Shown: positions 23,857 to 35,440, numbered from the stretch's first letter. The stretch: DNA of 64,000 nucleotides from Rhabdophis nuchalis (GCA_039707465.1 CM077644.1:221731962-221795961), one strand, 5' to 3'. A program made the numbers and translations. Notes: a model not told the origin generated them from the letters alone.

Positions 23857-25942
23857 CAGTGGTAGGTTCTGGCTGGCACAGCCCAGTAGGGCTGCACCAG
23901 TAGTAGCCGGGAGCAGCAGCCACCATACTGGTACCGTGGCTAGTTTGGCCCACCCACCCGCATTCTATGCCTGTTTTTTATTTTTATTTTTTATTTTATT
24001 AAATTTATACCCCGCCCTTCTCCTTGTTAGGACCCAGGGCGGCGCACAGGCATTATATAAAACCATAAATATACATCAATCAATTTAAAAATATATTAAA
24101 TTAATTCACCCGTGCTAAAACCCATTATTAAAACCGTAACCAAATTATAATTTATATTTAAAAGTCAGATGCGGGGGGCTATCCTAGGCCGGCTTGTTGG
24201 AATAAGTACGTCTTAAGACGTTGGCGGAAGAGGCGGAGGTCCGAGGTAGTGCGAAGGTCGGGGGGTAGGTCGTTCCAGAGGGCCGGGCCCGCCACAGAGA
24301 AGGCTCTTCCCCTGGGTGTCGCCAGCCGGCATTGCCCAGCCGACGGCACCCGGAGTAGGCCCGCTCTGTGGGAGCGGACCGGACGAAGGGATGTATGGGG
24401 CAGGAGGCGGTCTCGTATATAGCTAGGCCCCGAGCCATGGAGCGATTTAAAGATGGTGGTCAACACCTTGAAGCGCACTCGAAAGGCCACAGGCAGCCAG
24501 TGCAGCTCGCGCAGGAGAGGTGTTACGTGGGCTTGCCTTGAGGCACCCATAACCACCCGCGCGGCCGCATTCTGCACTAACTGCAGCCTTCGAGTGCACC
24601 TCAAGGGGAGCCCCATGTAGAGAGCGTTACAGTAATCCAGCCGAGATGTCACAAGCGCTTGAGTGACTGTGCGAAGGGCCCCCCGGTCTAGTAAGGGGCG
24701 CAACTGGCGTATCAGGCGAACCTGATAGAACGCCCCCCTGGCCACGGCCGCCACATGGTCCTCCATGGCCAGCCGGGAATCCAGAAGGACGCCCAAGTTG
24801 CGCGCCCTCTCCACGGGGGCAAGATGTTCGCCCCCAATGGCCAGTGTTAGATTTATCTGGCTAAACCGGGGTGCCGGAAACCACAGCCACTCGGTCTTGG
24901 ACGGGTTGAGCTTGAGTTTGTTACTACCCATCCAGACCCGTACGGCCTCCAAACACCGGGACAGCACCTCGACGGCATCGTTGGGGTGGTTTGGGGTGGA
25001 TATGTACAGCTGAGTATCATCAGCGTTCAGATGGTACTCCACCCCAAAACCACGGATGATCTCGCCCAGTGGCTTCATGTAGGTGTTGAACAGAAGTGGC
25101 GAGAGGACCGACCCCTGAGGAACCCCACATGTGAGGGGCCTCGGGGCCGACCTCTGCCCTCCTGCCAACACCCATTGCGACCGACCAGAGAGGTAGGATG
25201 AGAACCACCGTAAGACGGTGCCTCTCAACCCCAACCCCCCAATCGGTGCAATAAGATACCATGGTCGATGGTATCAAAAGCCGCTGAGAGGTCTAACAGG
25301 ACCAGGATAGAGGAGCAACCTCTATCCCGAGCCCTCCAGAGATCATCCACCAACGCGACCAATGCCGTCTCGGTACTGTGACCGGGCCGGAAGCCGGACT
25401 GGCGCGGGTCTAGATAATCAACTTCCTCCAGATGTCGAGGGAACTGTTGAGCCACCACACTCTCAACAACCTTCACTAAAAAGTGAAGGTTGGAGACGGG
25501 ACGATAGTTCTCTAATAAAGCCGGGTCCAGGGATGGCTTCTTGAGGAGGGGCCTCACCACCGCCTCTTTCAAGACGGTAGGCAAGAACCCCTCACTCAGA
25601 GATGAATTCACAATACCCTGGAGCCAGCCTCGTGTCAGGATGCCAGTACAAGCCAGGAGGGGCACGGGTCCAATAAACATGTGGTGGCTCTAAGGTTCCT
25701 CCGCAACCTGTCCATATCCTCGGTAGTAACAAAGTCGAACTCCTCCCAAGGTGTTATCTCAAGGAGCAACCAGCCAATTGTGCACACGTGCATAGCATGC
25801 GGCGCCTGCACGACCTCCAACAAGCAGCTGGGAGTCGCAGGGGCAGTGGAGTATGCATGAATGCACAACGTGCATGCACAAACAGGATGCCTGGCCCCAT
25901 GCGCAGCGTACAGGTAGCGACCGGGAGAGGAACCCATCACTG
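23857..25942. mobile_element. hAT-type MITE interrupted by an L2
   Basis: The left half starts CAGTGGTAGGTTCTGG (23857) and the right half ends GAACCCATCACTG (25942). The outer 8-bp flanks TTATAGAC and TAATAGAC match at seven positions. Between the halves lies the L2 at 23975-25745, so the L2 inserted into an existing MITE. Confidence 0.78.
23975..25745 (-). mobile_element. L2-type LINE, 5'-truncated, antisense
   Basis: The minus-strand frame 25234-24179 is open for 351 codons. It covers the polymerase palm (CGVPQGSVLSPLLF, then N-ADDTQLYI with Asn before ADD, where other copies have Tyr) and the C-terminal domain to a natural stop after FQQAGLG. The N-terminal part is in another frame (25680-25225: [37 protein letters not shown]), so one frameshift lies near 25230. 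The 3' end carries 'taccccgcccttctcc' and a short tail. Confidence 0.9.
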
Positions 25943-25950
25943 TAATAGAC

Positions 25951-26815
25951 CATGTTTTCATTCACCAATTAATTATTTTTGGCCCTTTGTCAGATATATG
26001 ATGATATCAGAACTACTTGGTTCTGTGGCATTTTTGTGAATTTCACTCTTAATTTGCTTTAACATGAAAGAAGTATAATGGCCCGACATTTCAACACAAG
26101 ATGGCACTGTAGAGGACATGTCACAAATGGCAGAAAAATAATTGTGACAGGCTTCATAGATTCAGGAATCAATCATTTTAAAGGAATCTTATTCCACTAA
26201 AATAAATGACTGAAAATGACTTCTATACAAATATCTGACTTTGTCAAATGATTTAGTTTGAACAAGTTTGAATACCCTTCATTCATAGGCACAAGTATTT
26301 TTAGCATTTTTGTATGGCTTCAGACTGATTTAGTTTGATTTGAATGATCAAAATGCTTGGGATATATCAACTGAACTGAATCCGTCTGAATCATTGGTTT
26401 GATTCAAGTTGCTAAATGTGGTTTTGAAAGTCCTTTTAAGTTCATTGCCATCCTGCTTGTTTTGATCATCTCCTTCCCACTCTCCGTAGACACCACTGAT
26501 GAGCTAGTACTTATGTTTTCAACGGCCACTGTTTTGAGATGGTAGCCATGCAAATAGTATAAACAAACAACAACAAAAAGGCTTACAAATCTCAAAAGCG
26601 ATTAGGGGAGAAGAACAGGAAAAAGAAAGAAAGAAAATTTTGGAGTCAAGATTTTATCTTGACGTAGGATTTGGATGATCCCAAGGGATCATAAAGAGGA
26701 ATTGGCAAGTAGAACAGGCTTCAACAGAGCACTGTCACCATGGATGCAATGGACTACAATCCCTCTTCCAACTCTGTGGATGCATTCAGCTAGAGCCAAC
26801 TAAGCGCCCTGCGCG
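25951..26815. other. Intron, nothing recognised
   Basis: AT-rich sequence without an exon or a bounded element. Confidence 0.5.
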
Positions 26816-27275
26816 CATGGGCCACTCCAGGAGTCCCGAGGCCTCACAAACGACTGCCTCCTCCAACTTGGGCGCAGCCAGAGCCAGCTGAGCACCCTGC
26901 ACACATGGGCCATTCCAGGAGCCCTGAGCCTTGTAATCGACCTCCTCCTCCAGCTTGGGCCCAGCCAGAGCCAGCCGAGCACCCTGCGCACATGGGCCAT
27001 TCCAGGAGCCCTGAGCCTTGTAATCGACCTCCTCCTCCAGCTTGGGCGCAGCCAGAGCCAGCTGAGCACCCTGCACACATGGGCCATTCCAGGAGCCCTG
27101 AGGCCTTGCAACCAACCTCCTCCTCTAGCTTTGGTGCAGCCGGAGCCAGCCAGGTGCCATGAGCACATGGGCTGTTCCAGGAGCCCTGAGGCCCTGTGCA
27201 CATGGGATGCTCTGGGAGCCCCGAGGCTTCGCAACCGACTGCCTCCTCCAGCTCGGGCGCAACCGGAGCCAGCCG
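26816..27275. repeat. Minisatellite, 87-88-bp unit
   Basis: Each unit starts 'catgggccattccaggagcc' and carries 'cctcctcc' and 'ggagccagc'-like motifs. Units begin at 26816, 26904, 26991, 27078, 27166 (a short 35-bp unit) and 27201. At 87 bp (29 codons) the unit keeps several frames open on both strands, producing false protein-like frames up to 161 codons. Confidence 0.92.
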
Positions 27276-27750
27276 AAAATATCAATGTTCCTAGCTACGG
27301 AAGAGCAGATGCCTGGCAGAGATTTTGAAAGAGAAATGGGAAGGGAGATTATGAAACTGCTTTTTGACTTCTTCTATTTTTTCTTCATTCCAAAGATTAA
27401 GAAATGGAATAGAGGGACTCAGGCAAATCTTGCCACTATCCCACAGCATATTGTCCCCAACAATCTGTCACCTCATGATGGTGACAGGGGACAGTTCTTG
27501 ATTTTCTATTTATTTTATATAATCTTTTAATCTAGTAGATTTAAGATCTGAGGATATAGCAGAGTTTTTTTACAAATTTCAAATGCTAATGGAACATGGT
27601 AAAAATTTAAAGCAGGAGTAAGAAATAAGCTGAAATGACCCAAAAGGGAAAAGCAAGTCTCAGATGCAACAGAGGGAAAATTCCAAACAAGATAAGATTG
27701 TGATGACCACTAGGCAACCAAGGGTAAAGGACTTATTCCAGTTTTAAGCA
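27276..27750. other. Intron, nothing recognised
   Basis: AT-rich sequence without recognisable elements. Confidence 0.5.
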
Positions 27751-27758
27751 TGCTACAG

Positions 27759-28902
27759 TAGGGGTCCCCAACCCCCGGGCCGCGGACTGGTGCCGGTCCA
27801 TGGCTTGGTAGGAACTGGGCCGCAGGGCCGGAGAGGAGGAGGAGGCAGTCCCCTGGGCAGAGCGCGCGGGAGAGAGCAGGCATGGCTGTTCGTGCCGTTG
27901 GAGTGCGGCTTTTCCTCCACCCTCGTCGATGGTGGAACTCCTGGGCGCCGCAGCAGCAGCCCTCCTTACCGGCCACCGATTCCCTTCCTCCCGATGGGTC
28001 ACCCACTGAATGCCGTTTCCCCCCCCCCTCCAATGGAGCCTTCTCAGCTCTGAGCGAGCGAACGAGTGACCAAGCCGGGCGGGCGGGCGGGCGGGGCAGG
28101 CTAAGGCGAGTGAGTGCGGCGGGCCGGGCTGAGGAGGCTCTGCGGGGGGCGGGGGCAGGACGGGGACGACGACAGACAGACAGAGAGAGGCACAGACACA
28201 GAGAGAGACAGGGAGGGAGGGGGGAATCAGAGAGTGACAGACACACACACAGAGACAGAGAGGGAGGGAGGGAGAGAAAGAGAGACACACAGAATGAGTG
28301 ATTAGGTGAGTGAATGCGAGACAGACACACACACACACACAAATAGAGTGACAGATGGGCGGACGAAGGAGAGAGAGTCAGAGAGAGAGAGAAAGAAAAA
28401 GAGAAAGAAAGAAAAAAGTGGGAAAGAGAGAAAGAGAGAGAGAAAGAGAAAGAAAGACAGACAGAGAGAAAGAGAAAGAAAGAGACAGAAAGGAAAGAAA
28501 GAGAGAAAAAAGAGAGAAAGAAGAAAAGGAGAGAGAGAGAAGAAAGAAAAAGAGAAAGAGGGAAAGAAAGAGAGAGAGAGAGAAAGAGAAATAGAAAGAG
28601 GGAAAGAAAAAGAGAGAGAGAAAGGGAAAGAAAGTGAAAGAAATAAAGAGAGAAAGAAAGAGAGAGAGAGAAAGAGGGAAAGAAAGAGACAGAGAAAGAA
28701 AGAAAGAAAGAAAGAAAGAACTTATGACCACAATTGAGCCTAAAAGTTTGGTTGTTAACCAAGACCATTGTTAAGTGAGTTTCACATTTTTGAAGTTGGC
28801 CACGCCCACCCAGTCACATGACTGCCGAGCCACTCAGCCGGTCTGCAAAACTTTCTTTAAAATGAAACCGGTCCCTGGTGCAAAAAAGGTTGGGGACCCC
28901 TG
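27759..28902. mobile_element. hAT element, 1.1 kb, GC-rich then GA-rich, exact 8-bp duplication
   Basis: The ends TAGGGGTCCCCAACC and, on the other strand, CAGGGGTCCCCAACC are inverted repeats, flanked by the exact duplication TGCTACAG (27751-27758 and 28903-28910). The subterminal 'ccgcggactggtgccggtcc' and 'gaaaccggtccctggtgc' belong to a widespread vertebrate hAT family. The interior is a GC-rich block (27780-28180), GA/GAAA repeats (28180-28720) and the segment 'cttatgaccacaattgagcc' shared with 15949-19317. No transposase is present. Confidence 0.9.
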
Positions 28903-28947
28903 TGCTACAGGATGTTTCAAAATTTTCAACTTTAAATTTCCAAACAT

Positions 28948-29314
28948 TAAAGGTGAAGGTTCCCCTGCACTCACGTGCTAGTTGTTTCCAGCTCTAGGGA
29001 TTGGTGCTCACCTCCGTTTCTAAGCCGAAGAGCCAGCGCTGTCCGAAGATGTCTCCGTAGTCATGTGGCCGGCATGACTGAGTGCCAAAGGTACATGGAG
29101 CGCTGTTACTGTTACTCTTTGTTACCCTCCCACCAAAGTGGTTCCTATTTTTCTACTTGCATTTTTTATGTGCTTTCGAACGCGTAGGTCGGCAGAAGCT
29201 GGGGCAAGTAACGGGAGCTCACCCCATTACACGGCGCTAGGGATTTGAATTGTTGAACTGCCAAACATCTGATTAACAAGCGCAAACGTCTTAACCACTG
29301 AACCACTGCATCCC
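28948..29314 (-). mobile_element. Sauria-type SINE, full length
   Basis: The minus strand reads from the tRNA-like head (revcomp of 'cttaaccactgaaccactgc') through the body (revcomp of 'gctggggcaagtaacgggag') to the tail 'ggggaaccttcaccttt'. Confidence 0.9.
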
Positions 29315-30568
29315 AAACATTAGAGGTGCTCAAAAGTTGTAACGTGCCTTGAGGATTGTAAAAATGCTTTGGTTACTTTAAAATAATTTAGATGTGCTTG
29401 GTAAGTAACTACATAAATATCATAACTTTTTAACATTTTGTTTGTTTCATTGCTACATGGAAGCCTCTCCTATCTTCTTCTCTCCCTGTAACCTTGGTTA
29501 ATAATTCCTATCTATCATTAGACTGGGATGATTGCCCTTTGTACGAAGATGAGGCTCTAATAGACAGGATGGTGCCATTAATATTAGGAGTAATATAAAT
29601 GGAGACTCGGATTTGGTTGCTAATAATTGCCTTTTAACAGATCAAATCATCACTATATTTGATCAGTTTCTGAGTGCCAAAAGAGAGCGAGGCAGGGAGA
29701 AAAGGAAGGAGGGAGAAGAATTAACGTGTTCAGTGGAAAACTACATTTCCCAATCGGTTATGGAACTAAACAGCAATTCATATCTTTCTAAACCTACCTC
29801 TAAACTATGTTTTGTACAGTGTACAAAATGTACAAACATTCTCAGAAAAAAATGAGGAAAATTTGATTTTGTAGAGACTGGGGATCCTAATTCAGGTTGC
29901 TGGTGGCTTTGCAAATGAGGGCAGATGGCAGAATAAACAAGCAATAAACAAGCAATGAAAGAGAAAACTCCCCTTCACAGCTTCTTTGTTCTGCAAGTAT
30001 ACTCCAATGAGCTTAAAGAAATCTCCTGGCCTCAGAGCAGGCATAGATGTAAAAGGATAATGCTAACTTTCAGGCGGGTTTATTTTTCCCTCAAGTTTTC
30101 AAACTTAAGAACTTTTTAAGGAGGCTTTGCTTTCTGCCAATATGTGTAATTTAACAACAGCTGTATCCAGCCCTTGCTAATTTCTGGGAGCAGAGCCAAG
30201 CCACCGTGGATGGTGCAAGCTCTAGAGCTCCTGAACATAACTATCCACTATTTGTACTCCTGCAACTTCAAGGTCAGAATAGGAAGAGCACAGGGGGGAA
30301 AAGTATCTTAGATGCAATTAAAGGAAAGATACAGGTTTCAGATGAGTTTTTGGAAGCGGAGGAAGATTTAACTCAGTTGTTGGACACTCTCTCCCCAAGG
30401 AGTGACAATTGATCTTAAAGCAAGCTTGAAACAGATAAATCTATCTTGCAGTCAGTCACTGCTGCAATGGAGCCGCTTAACATCTTACTTCTCTGTTGTT
30501 GTTCCGCCATGGAAATGTTGCTAAACCTGACCTCTGAGACCGCAAAACTCCCCACAAATAAATAAAAA
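29315..30568. other. Intron, nothing recognised
   Basis: There are scattered short frames but no exon borders matching PARP8 and no bounded element. Confidence 0.5.
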
Positions 30569-30569
30569 G

Positions 30570-31222
30570 TGGTCTTCCGGGTGCGCTTCAAGGTGTTAAT
30601 TATCATCTTTAAAGCGCTCCATGGCTCGGGACCTAGCTATCTGCGGGATCGGATGCTGCCTCATACATCCTCACGGCCGATTCGCTCCCACAGAGAGGGA
30701 CTTCTCCGGGTGCCGTCCACTAGACTTTGTCAGCGGGCGACGCCCAAGGGAAGGGCTCTCTCTGTGGCGGGCCCGGCCCTCTGGAACGACCTTCCCCCCG
30801 ATATTAGAACGACCACGGACCTCCGCTCCTTCCGTCTTAAATTAAAAACTCACTTTTTCTGTCTGGCCGGCCTGGGATAGTCTCCCTGTCTTGGGGTTTT
30901 TATTGGGTAGCTTTTAGCATAGTTAGTTTTATGGGAATTTTAGCACAGGTTAAGTTTAATTTGGTTTTAGAACTGTTTGTATATTTTTTATTGTTTTTAT
31001 TCTACCTGTGCACCGCCCCGAGTCCCCATGGGGACTCGGGGCCAGACAGAAAAAGTGAGTTTTTAATTTAAGACGGAAGGAGCGGAGGTCCGTGGTCGTT
31101 CTAATATCGGGGGGAAGGTCGTTCCAGAGGGCCGGGCCCGCCACAGAGAGAGCCCTTCCCTTGGGCGTCGCCCGCTGACAAAGTCTAAGGTTTATAAGTA
31201 TTAAAGGTTTATAAGTATTAAA

Positions 31223-31289
<67 letters not shown>

Positions 31290-31290
31290 G
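30570..31290 (+). mobile_element. L2-type LINE 3' end with inverted self-copy and (ATT)n tail
   Basis: The coding end (30570-30883, stop after FCLAGLG) and 3' UTR run to about 31037 ('caccgccccgagtcc'). There the usual terminal sequence is interrupted by 148 bp (31040-31187) that is an inverted copy of 30721-30868, followed by two 'aggtttataagtatta' units and an (ATT)n tail (31220-31290). Confidence 0.9.
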
Positions 31291-31390
31291 TCCAAAACTA
31301 TGCAAAAAAAATTACAAATTAGAAAATGTCAAGGTAGCGCAAATATCACATAACTATTTGGGGAATAAGTCTGTAGTTGATGATTTATTA

Positions 31391-32442
31391 TTGTGATAGC
31401 AAACCTATGGCACATTTATTTATTTATTTATTTATTTATTTATTTGGATTTATTGACCGCCCCCTCTCTCCGAAGAGACTCGGGGCGGTGTACAAGAATT
31501 TAAGAGCATATACATATATAACAATTATAAATAATAAAACTAAATTAAATGTTTTACCCTGTGTTAAAATATCTCGTTTAAATTCATAACGTAAAAACCC
31601 GATTAGGTAATATTTACAACTAGGCTCGTATGGTAGATTAGGTTAGGCTAGGCCGGCCTGCTGGAAAAGATGGGTCTTTAATTGTTGACGGAAGGAGCGG
31701 AGGTCCGTAGTAGATCTAAGCTCGGGGGGTAGGTCATTCCAGAGGGTTGGGCCCGCCACAGAGAAGGACCTTCCCCTGGGAGCCGCCTGTTGGCATTGCC
31801 AGGAGGACGTCACCTGGAGAAGTCCCTCTCTATGTGAGCGAATCGGTCGAAGGGATGTGTGGGGTAGGATACGATCACGCAGATAGCTAGGACCCGTGCC
31901 ATGGAGCGCTTTAAAGATGGTAATCAACATCTTGAAGCGCACCCGAAAGGCCACAGGTAGCCAGTGCAGCTCGCGCAGGAGCAGTGTTACGTGGGAGTAC
32001 CTGGAGGTACCCATAATTACCCAGAAGTAGCACGCAGAGCCATCTCTCAAGGCACGCCAGCCATCACTCATTACTCTTCCATGTTGTGGTGCGTACATGC
32101 GCAAGGCCAGCTGGTCTTCGCATGTGCAGAAGTGCCAGAAACCGGAAGAGCAGCTCCCTGGCACTCATGCTCACACTGGTAAACTGAGCTTCCGGATTCC
32201 AGTGCACACATGCGTGCCAGCTAGCTGGTCTTTTGCACGCATGCATGCCAGAAACTGGAAGATCAAGTGACCAGCACGCATGTGCACACCAGAAACCGGA
32301 AGCTTAGCTTTTCGGCACCAGGGAGCTGCTTTTCTGGTTTCCAGCATTCCCACAGGTGCGTGCCAGCTACCTATTCTTCCGGTTTCTGCCGCTTCCCCCC
32401 CCTCCCCCGATGTGTTCTCCCCTTTTGACACTCGGTTTACTG
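31391..32442. mobile_element. hAT-type MITE interrupted by an L2
   Basis: The left piece 'gatagcaaacctatggcac' (31395-31413) and the right piece from about 32023 ('agcacgcagagccatctctc') belong to the MITE family of 36127. The outer flanks show the exact 8-bp duplication ATTTATTA (31383-31390 and 32443-32450). The L2 at about 31414-32020 lies between them. The terminal repeats are worn, so the call leans on the duplication and family similarity. Confidence 0.68.
31414..32020 (-). mobile_element. L2-type LINE 3' end, antisense
   Basis: It starts with (TTTA)n and the 3' motif 'ccgccccctctctccgaaga'. The minus strand encodes the polymerase C-terminus (LHWLPVAFRVRFKMLITIFK, GPSYLRDRILPHTSLRPI) to the stop after FQQAGLA. 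It is 5'-truncated. Confidence 0.9.
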
Positions 32443-32450
32443 ATTTATTA

Positions 32451-33149
32451 CAACTGGCTTCCTAGGATCAGTCTTAAGAACTATAGAAACAATTTTCATC
32501 AGCTGTCCCCAGCATAGACCCTAACCCTGGCTCCACTCCACAAGGAGCTACTCTACACATGATTTACCATTCATCATTGCAAGTTAACTCTACCCACAGG
32601 AGCCTTGAATTAGCTCTCTCTTATCAGCTCTCTGTTATCAACTTCATCCTATCTGCCCTCAAGCCCACCAAAAACGAAAGGGAGGTACTGAGTTTATTGC
32701 TGGGCTTACAGATATGAAGTTTCCAACACCATATCAGAATTTGCTGAACACTGATTTTTAGAATAAAGAAGAGGAACAGTCACTATTTAGAGAAAGAAAA
32801 GTTGAATTTTGAATTAATAGCTATCTATATTGGAAGCATTGACAATGTAGTTCCAATTCCAGAAACAACAAACTATCTAAATCTTCATGTTCTACTTTAT
32901 TTCAGGCAGATCTATGCAAACTGGACTTGGAAAGTAACTAACTGGAAAGAGCCGACAGAAAATGATTTGGTGAATTTGAGATAACAGCTTTACAAAAAGC
33001 TTGGCCAGCAGGAGAGGATGACTTAGTACCACTTTCAGAATTGGAATACCTATGCCCCAAAGTTAAAGAATAAAGGAGGAGTATCTGGGGCTTACGGAAG
33101 AACTGCAATGCCAAATTGAGAAATTATATCATGGGAATAATCTCATACT
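32451..33149. other. Intron, nothing recognised
   Basis: No exon or bounded element. Confidence 0.5.
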
Positions 33150-33350
33150 GGCAATCTCTGATTTATGACTGCTAGTTTAATGATGGTTCGAAGTTATAAC
33201 AGAAAAAGTGATTTACAATCTGTATTTGCACTTGTATTATAACTGCGGCACCATTCCCATGGTTATATGATTGCAATTCATGCAGCTGGAATTTGGCTCA
33301 CAATGACTTACCATAGAAATTCCAGAACCATTGTGGTCATATATCATGAA
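33150..33350. mobile_element. Tc1/mariner-like MITE, worn
   Basis: 'tggtcatatatcatgaac' at the right and 'gatttatgactgctag' at the left match the termini of the family bounded at 8360-8701, with many changes. Confidence 0.5.
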
Positions 33351-33353
33351 CTA

Positions 33354-33691
33354 CCATATTTTTCGGAGTATAAGATGCACCAAGGTTTTGAAGAGGCAAA
33401 AACGAGCAAAATGGGCCCGGTTTTTGTCAAAAAGGGGCATTAGGATGCTTATAGAGTTGTCCTGTGGGCTGGGGGGGGGGGCACTTGAGCAAAAAAATGG
33501 TCTGTTTTTTGCTAATTTTTGTCCTTCTCAGCCCCCAGGAGCTCTCTGAAAGCCTCTTACAAGCTATGCACAGCCATTTTGGTGAAGGGGGCTGGGTTTC
33601 AGGAGGCAAAAAAATGCTGTATTCAGTGCACCCAGATTTTCAGCCTCTTTTTTTGAGGGAAAAAGGTGCATCTTATACTCTGAAAAATATG
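33354..33691. mobile_element. TA-flanked MITE, 338 bp
   Basis: It begins CCATATTTTTCGGAGTATAA and, read on the other strand from the right, CCATATTTTTCAGAGTATAA. TA flanks both ends. It is the best-preserved short copy of the family of 658-2490. Confidence 0.82.
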
Positions 33692-34458
33692 GTACTTATA
33701 TACTGGCTATGACATTTAGATATAAAGATTTTGAATTTGCAGTAATAATGTTTATATTTTATCAAATGCATTCATTTATTTTAATTCTGACTATTTGATA
33801 TATTTAGAAATAATATTGGAAGAAATAATTACTTTGCGTACCCAACTCATAATTATTTTCACTTGGTAGGTTTAATGCTAAATTAAACCATTCCCTATAT
33901 GTTCCCACCAGTTTTCCATTGCTAGCACTTGATAATCTTTACAGATGTTCTAGTGAATCATTTGGGCAGCTGTATGCATCATATCATTTATAACCAGTTT
34001 GTGCAATCCGCCTGAAAAAGCTGAGAGTTATTATTATTATGGTCCATTGCATGATCAGTCAGAAATTTAGACTGGATTTGGCATTTTTATCTATCTCTCG
34101 AATCCTTCCCAAGGACCTGGAATAGACAGGTGTTTGTTGTATCATGTGTTAAATGATATACTAGCTTCAGTAGTAGTATTCTACAATTATTCAATTCCTT
34201 CCGATATTTTTCCAATGCTTTTTTTTTGTATTCAACTGTCTGGTGTACTTGCAACATTTCACATTGACCTGTACTCCTTGGCAAGTACTCTGTTGATATT
34301 GGTGCATTGATGAAGAGTATGATTCATTGTCATTATTTTTCTGGTCTTCCTACCCAGAGCTTTTAGTTCTGCTTGAGACTAGTCCATAACTCTAGCTGTG
34401 TAACTAATGCCTGGAATTGCACAGGTATTAATTGCCTTGATAATATAACCTCCACTGA

Positions 34459-34580
34459 ATTTTATTTATTTATTTATTTAGTTTGATTTCTAGACCGCCC
34501 CCTCTCCCCGAAGGGACTCGGGGCGGTGTACAGGTAAAAATTAAAACTACTAAAATCAAAACAATACATACAAAGTTAAA
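34459..34580 (-). mobile_element. L2-type LINE 3' UTR fragment
   Basis: A (TTTA)n run is followed by 'accgccccctctccccgaag', the same 3' end as at 31414, with no coding part left. Confidence 0.8.
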
Positions 34581-35312
34581 ATAGACTTTGGACTTTAAGG
34601 CCTTCTTTACTCTCATGATACACTCATTTCTAACTTTCTCCTTGACTTCAGTGTACTTGATATTGTCAGTTTGAAGGATGCCTAGGATCTTCTCCAGTCA
34701 AACTCTTGGTATTATTTCCTTAGGGCATTTTATTTCCTTCAGTTTCCACTATTTTTTCCCCTATTGATAAGGGTGGCACATTTGTCCAGTTCAAATTCCA
34801 TTGCATTTACGGATAGCATTGAGCAGCAATTCTATTTTGCAAATAGCTTCAGAACATCCATATAAAGGAAGTGGGATTGCCTGGCAGATGTTTTAAATAG
34901 TCATGACCTGACTTGTTCAGTATTGTTGACAAAGGAGATACTAATAAACAGTGCTGGTGATAATGAACCTCCATGAAAGATTCCTTTCTTGATATTAACC
35001 TCATTAACCTTGATATTAACCTCATATAAATACAAATAAAATCAAATAAAATCAGTCTGTCCCCATTCATCAGCAAGTGTCTTCCATTATGCCATTGATC
35101 TTTGCACAAAACTTCTGATGTTTCTTCTGACTCCTGTTATTTCTAGATAACTTGATTATTCAATCGTATGTCTATTATTATAATTTGGTTAATCTTTGGT
35201 GAGATTCACAGCCTTTGGGACTGGTTGATAGCTCAACAGTTCGAGTCCTAACTAAGGACCTGGGAGCTCTTAAGGTAACGTCGGAGGATATAAGCTGTTC
35301 CAAGTAGGGTGG

Positions 35313-35440
35313 TTTCATTTCATTACCTAAACTAGGTAACATTATCAGTGCACTGATGATGTTATCTAGTTTGGGTAATGAAAGTCTGCAAGAAAACAAT
35401 CACGCTCAAAGAGCACCAAGGACCTTTTATTTCAGCAACG
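35313..35440 (+). mobile_element. Penelope-like element relic with hammerhead-like motif
   Basis: The core CTGATGA (35353-35359), a five-pair stem (ttatc/ggtaa) and GAAA followed by GTC (35380-35386) fit the hammerhead layout. An inverted, more worn copy abuts at 35318-35348. The downstream 'agaaaacaatcacgctcaaa' and 'gagcaccaagg' resemble Penelope-like element ends as I recall them. Confidence 0.5.

Noticed and set aside
26816..27275. Regular repeats that might suggest a CRISPR-like array
   Set aside because: The units are contiguous 87-bp copies with no unique spacers, in a vertebrate genome.
26786..27285. A 161-codon repetitive protein-like frame
   Set aside because: It is the 87-bp minisatellite read in frame; several frames on both strands are equally open.
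27710..28768. A 352-codon Ser/Phe/Leu-rich frame and its Lys/Glu/Arg-rich complement
   Set aside because: It follows the GA/GAAA repeats and the GC-rich block of the hAT element at 27759-28902.
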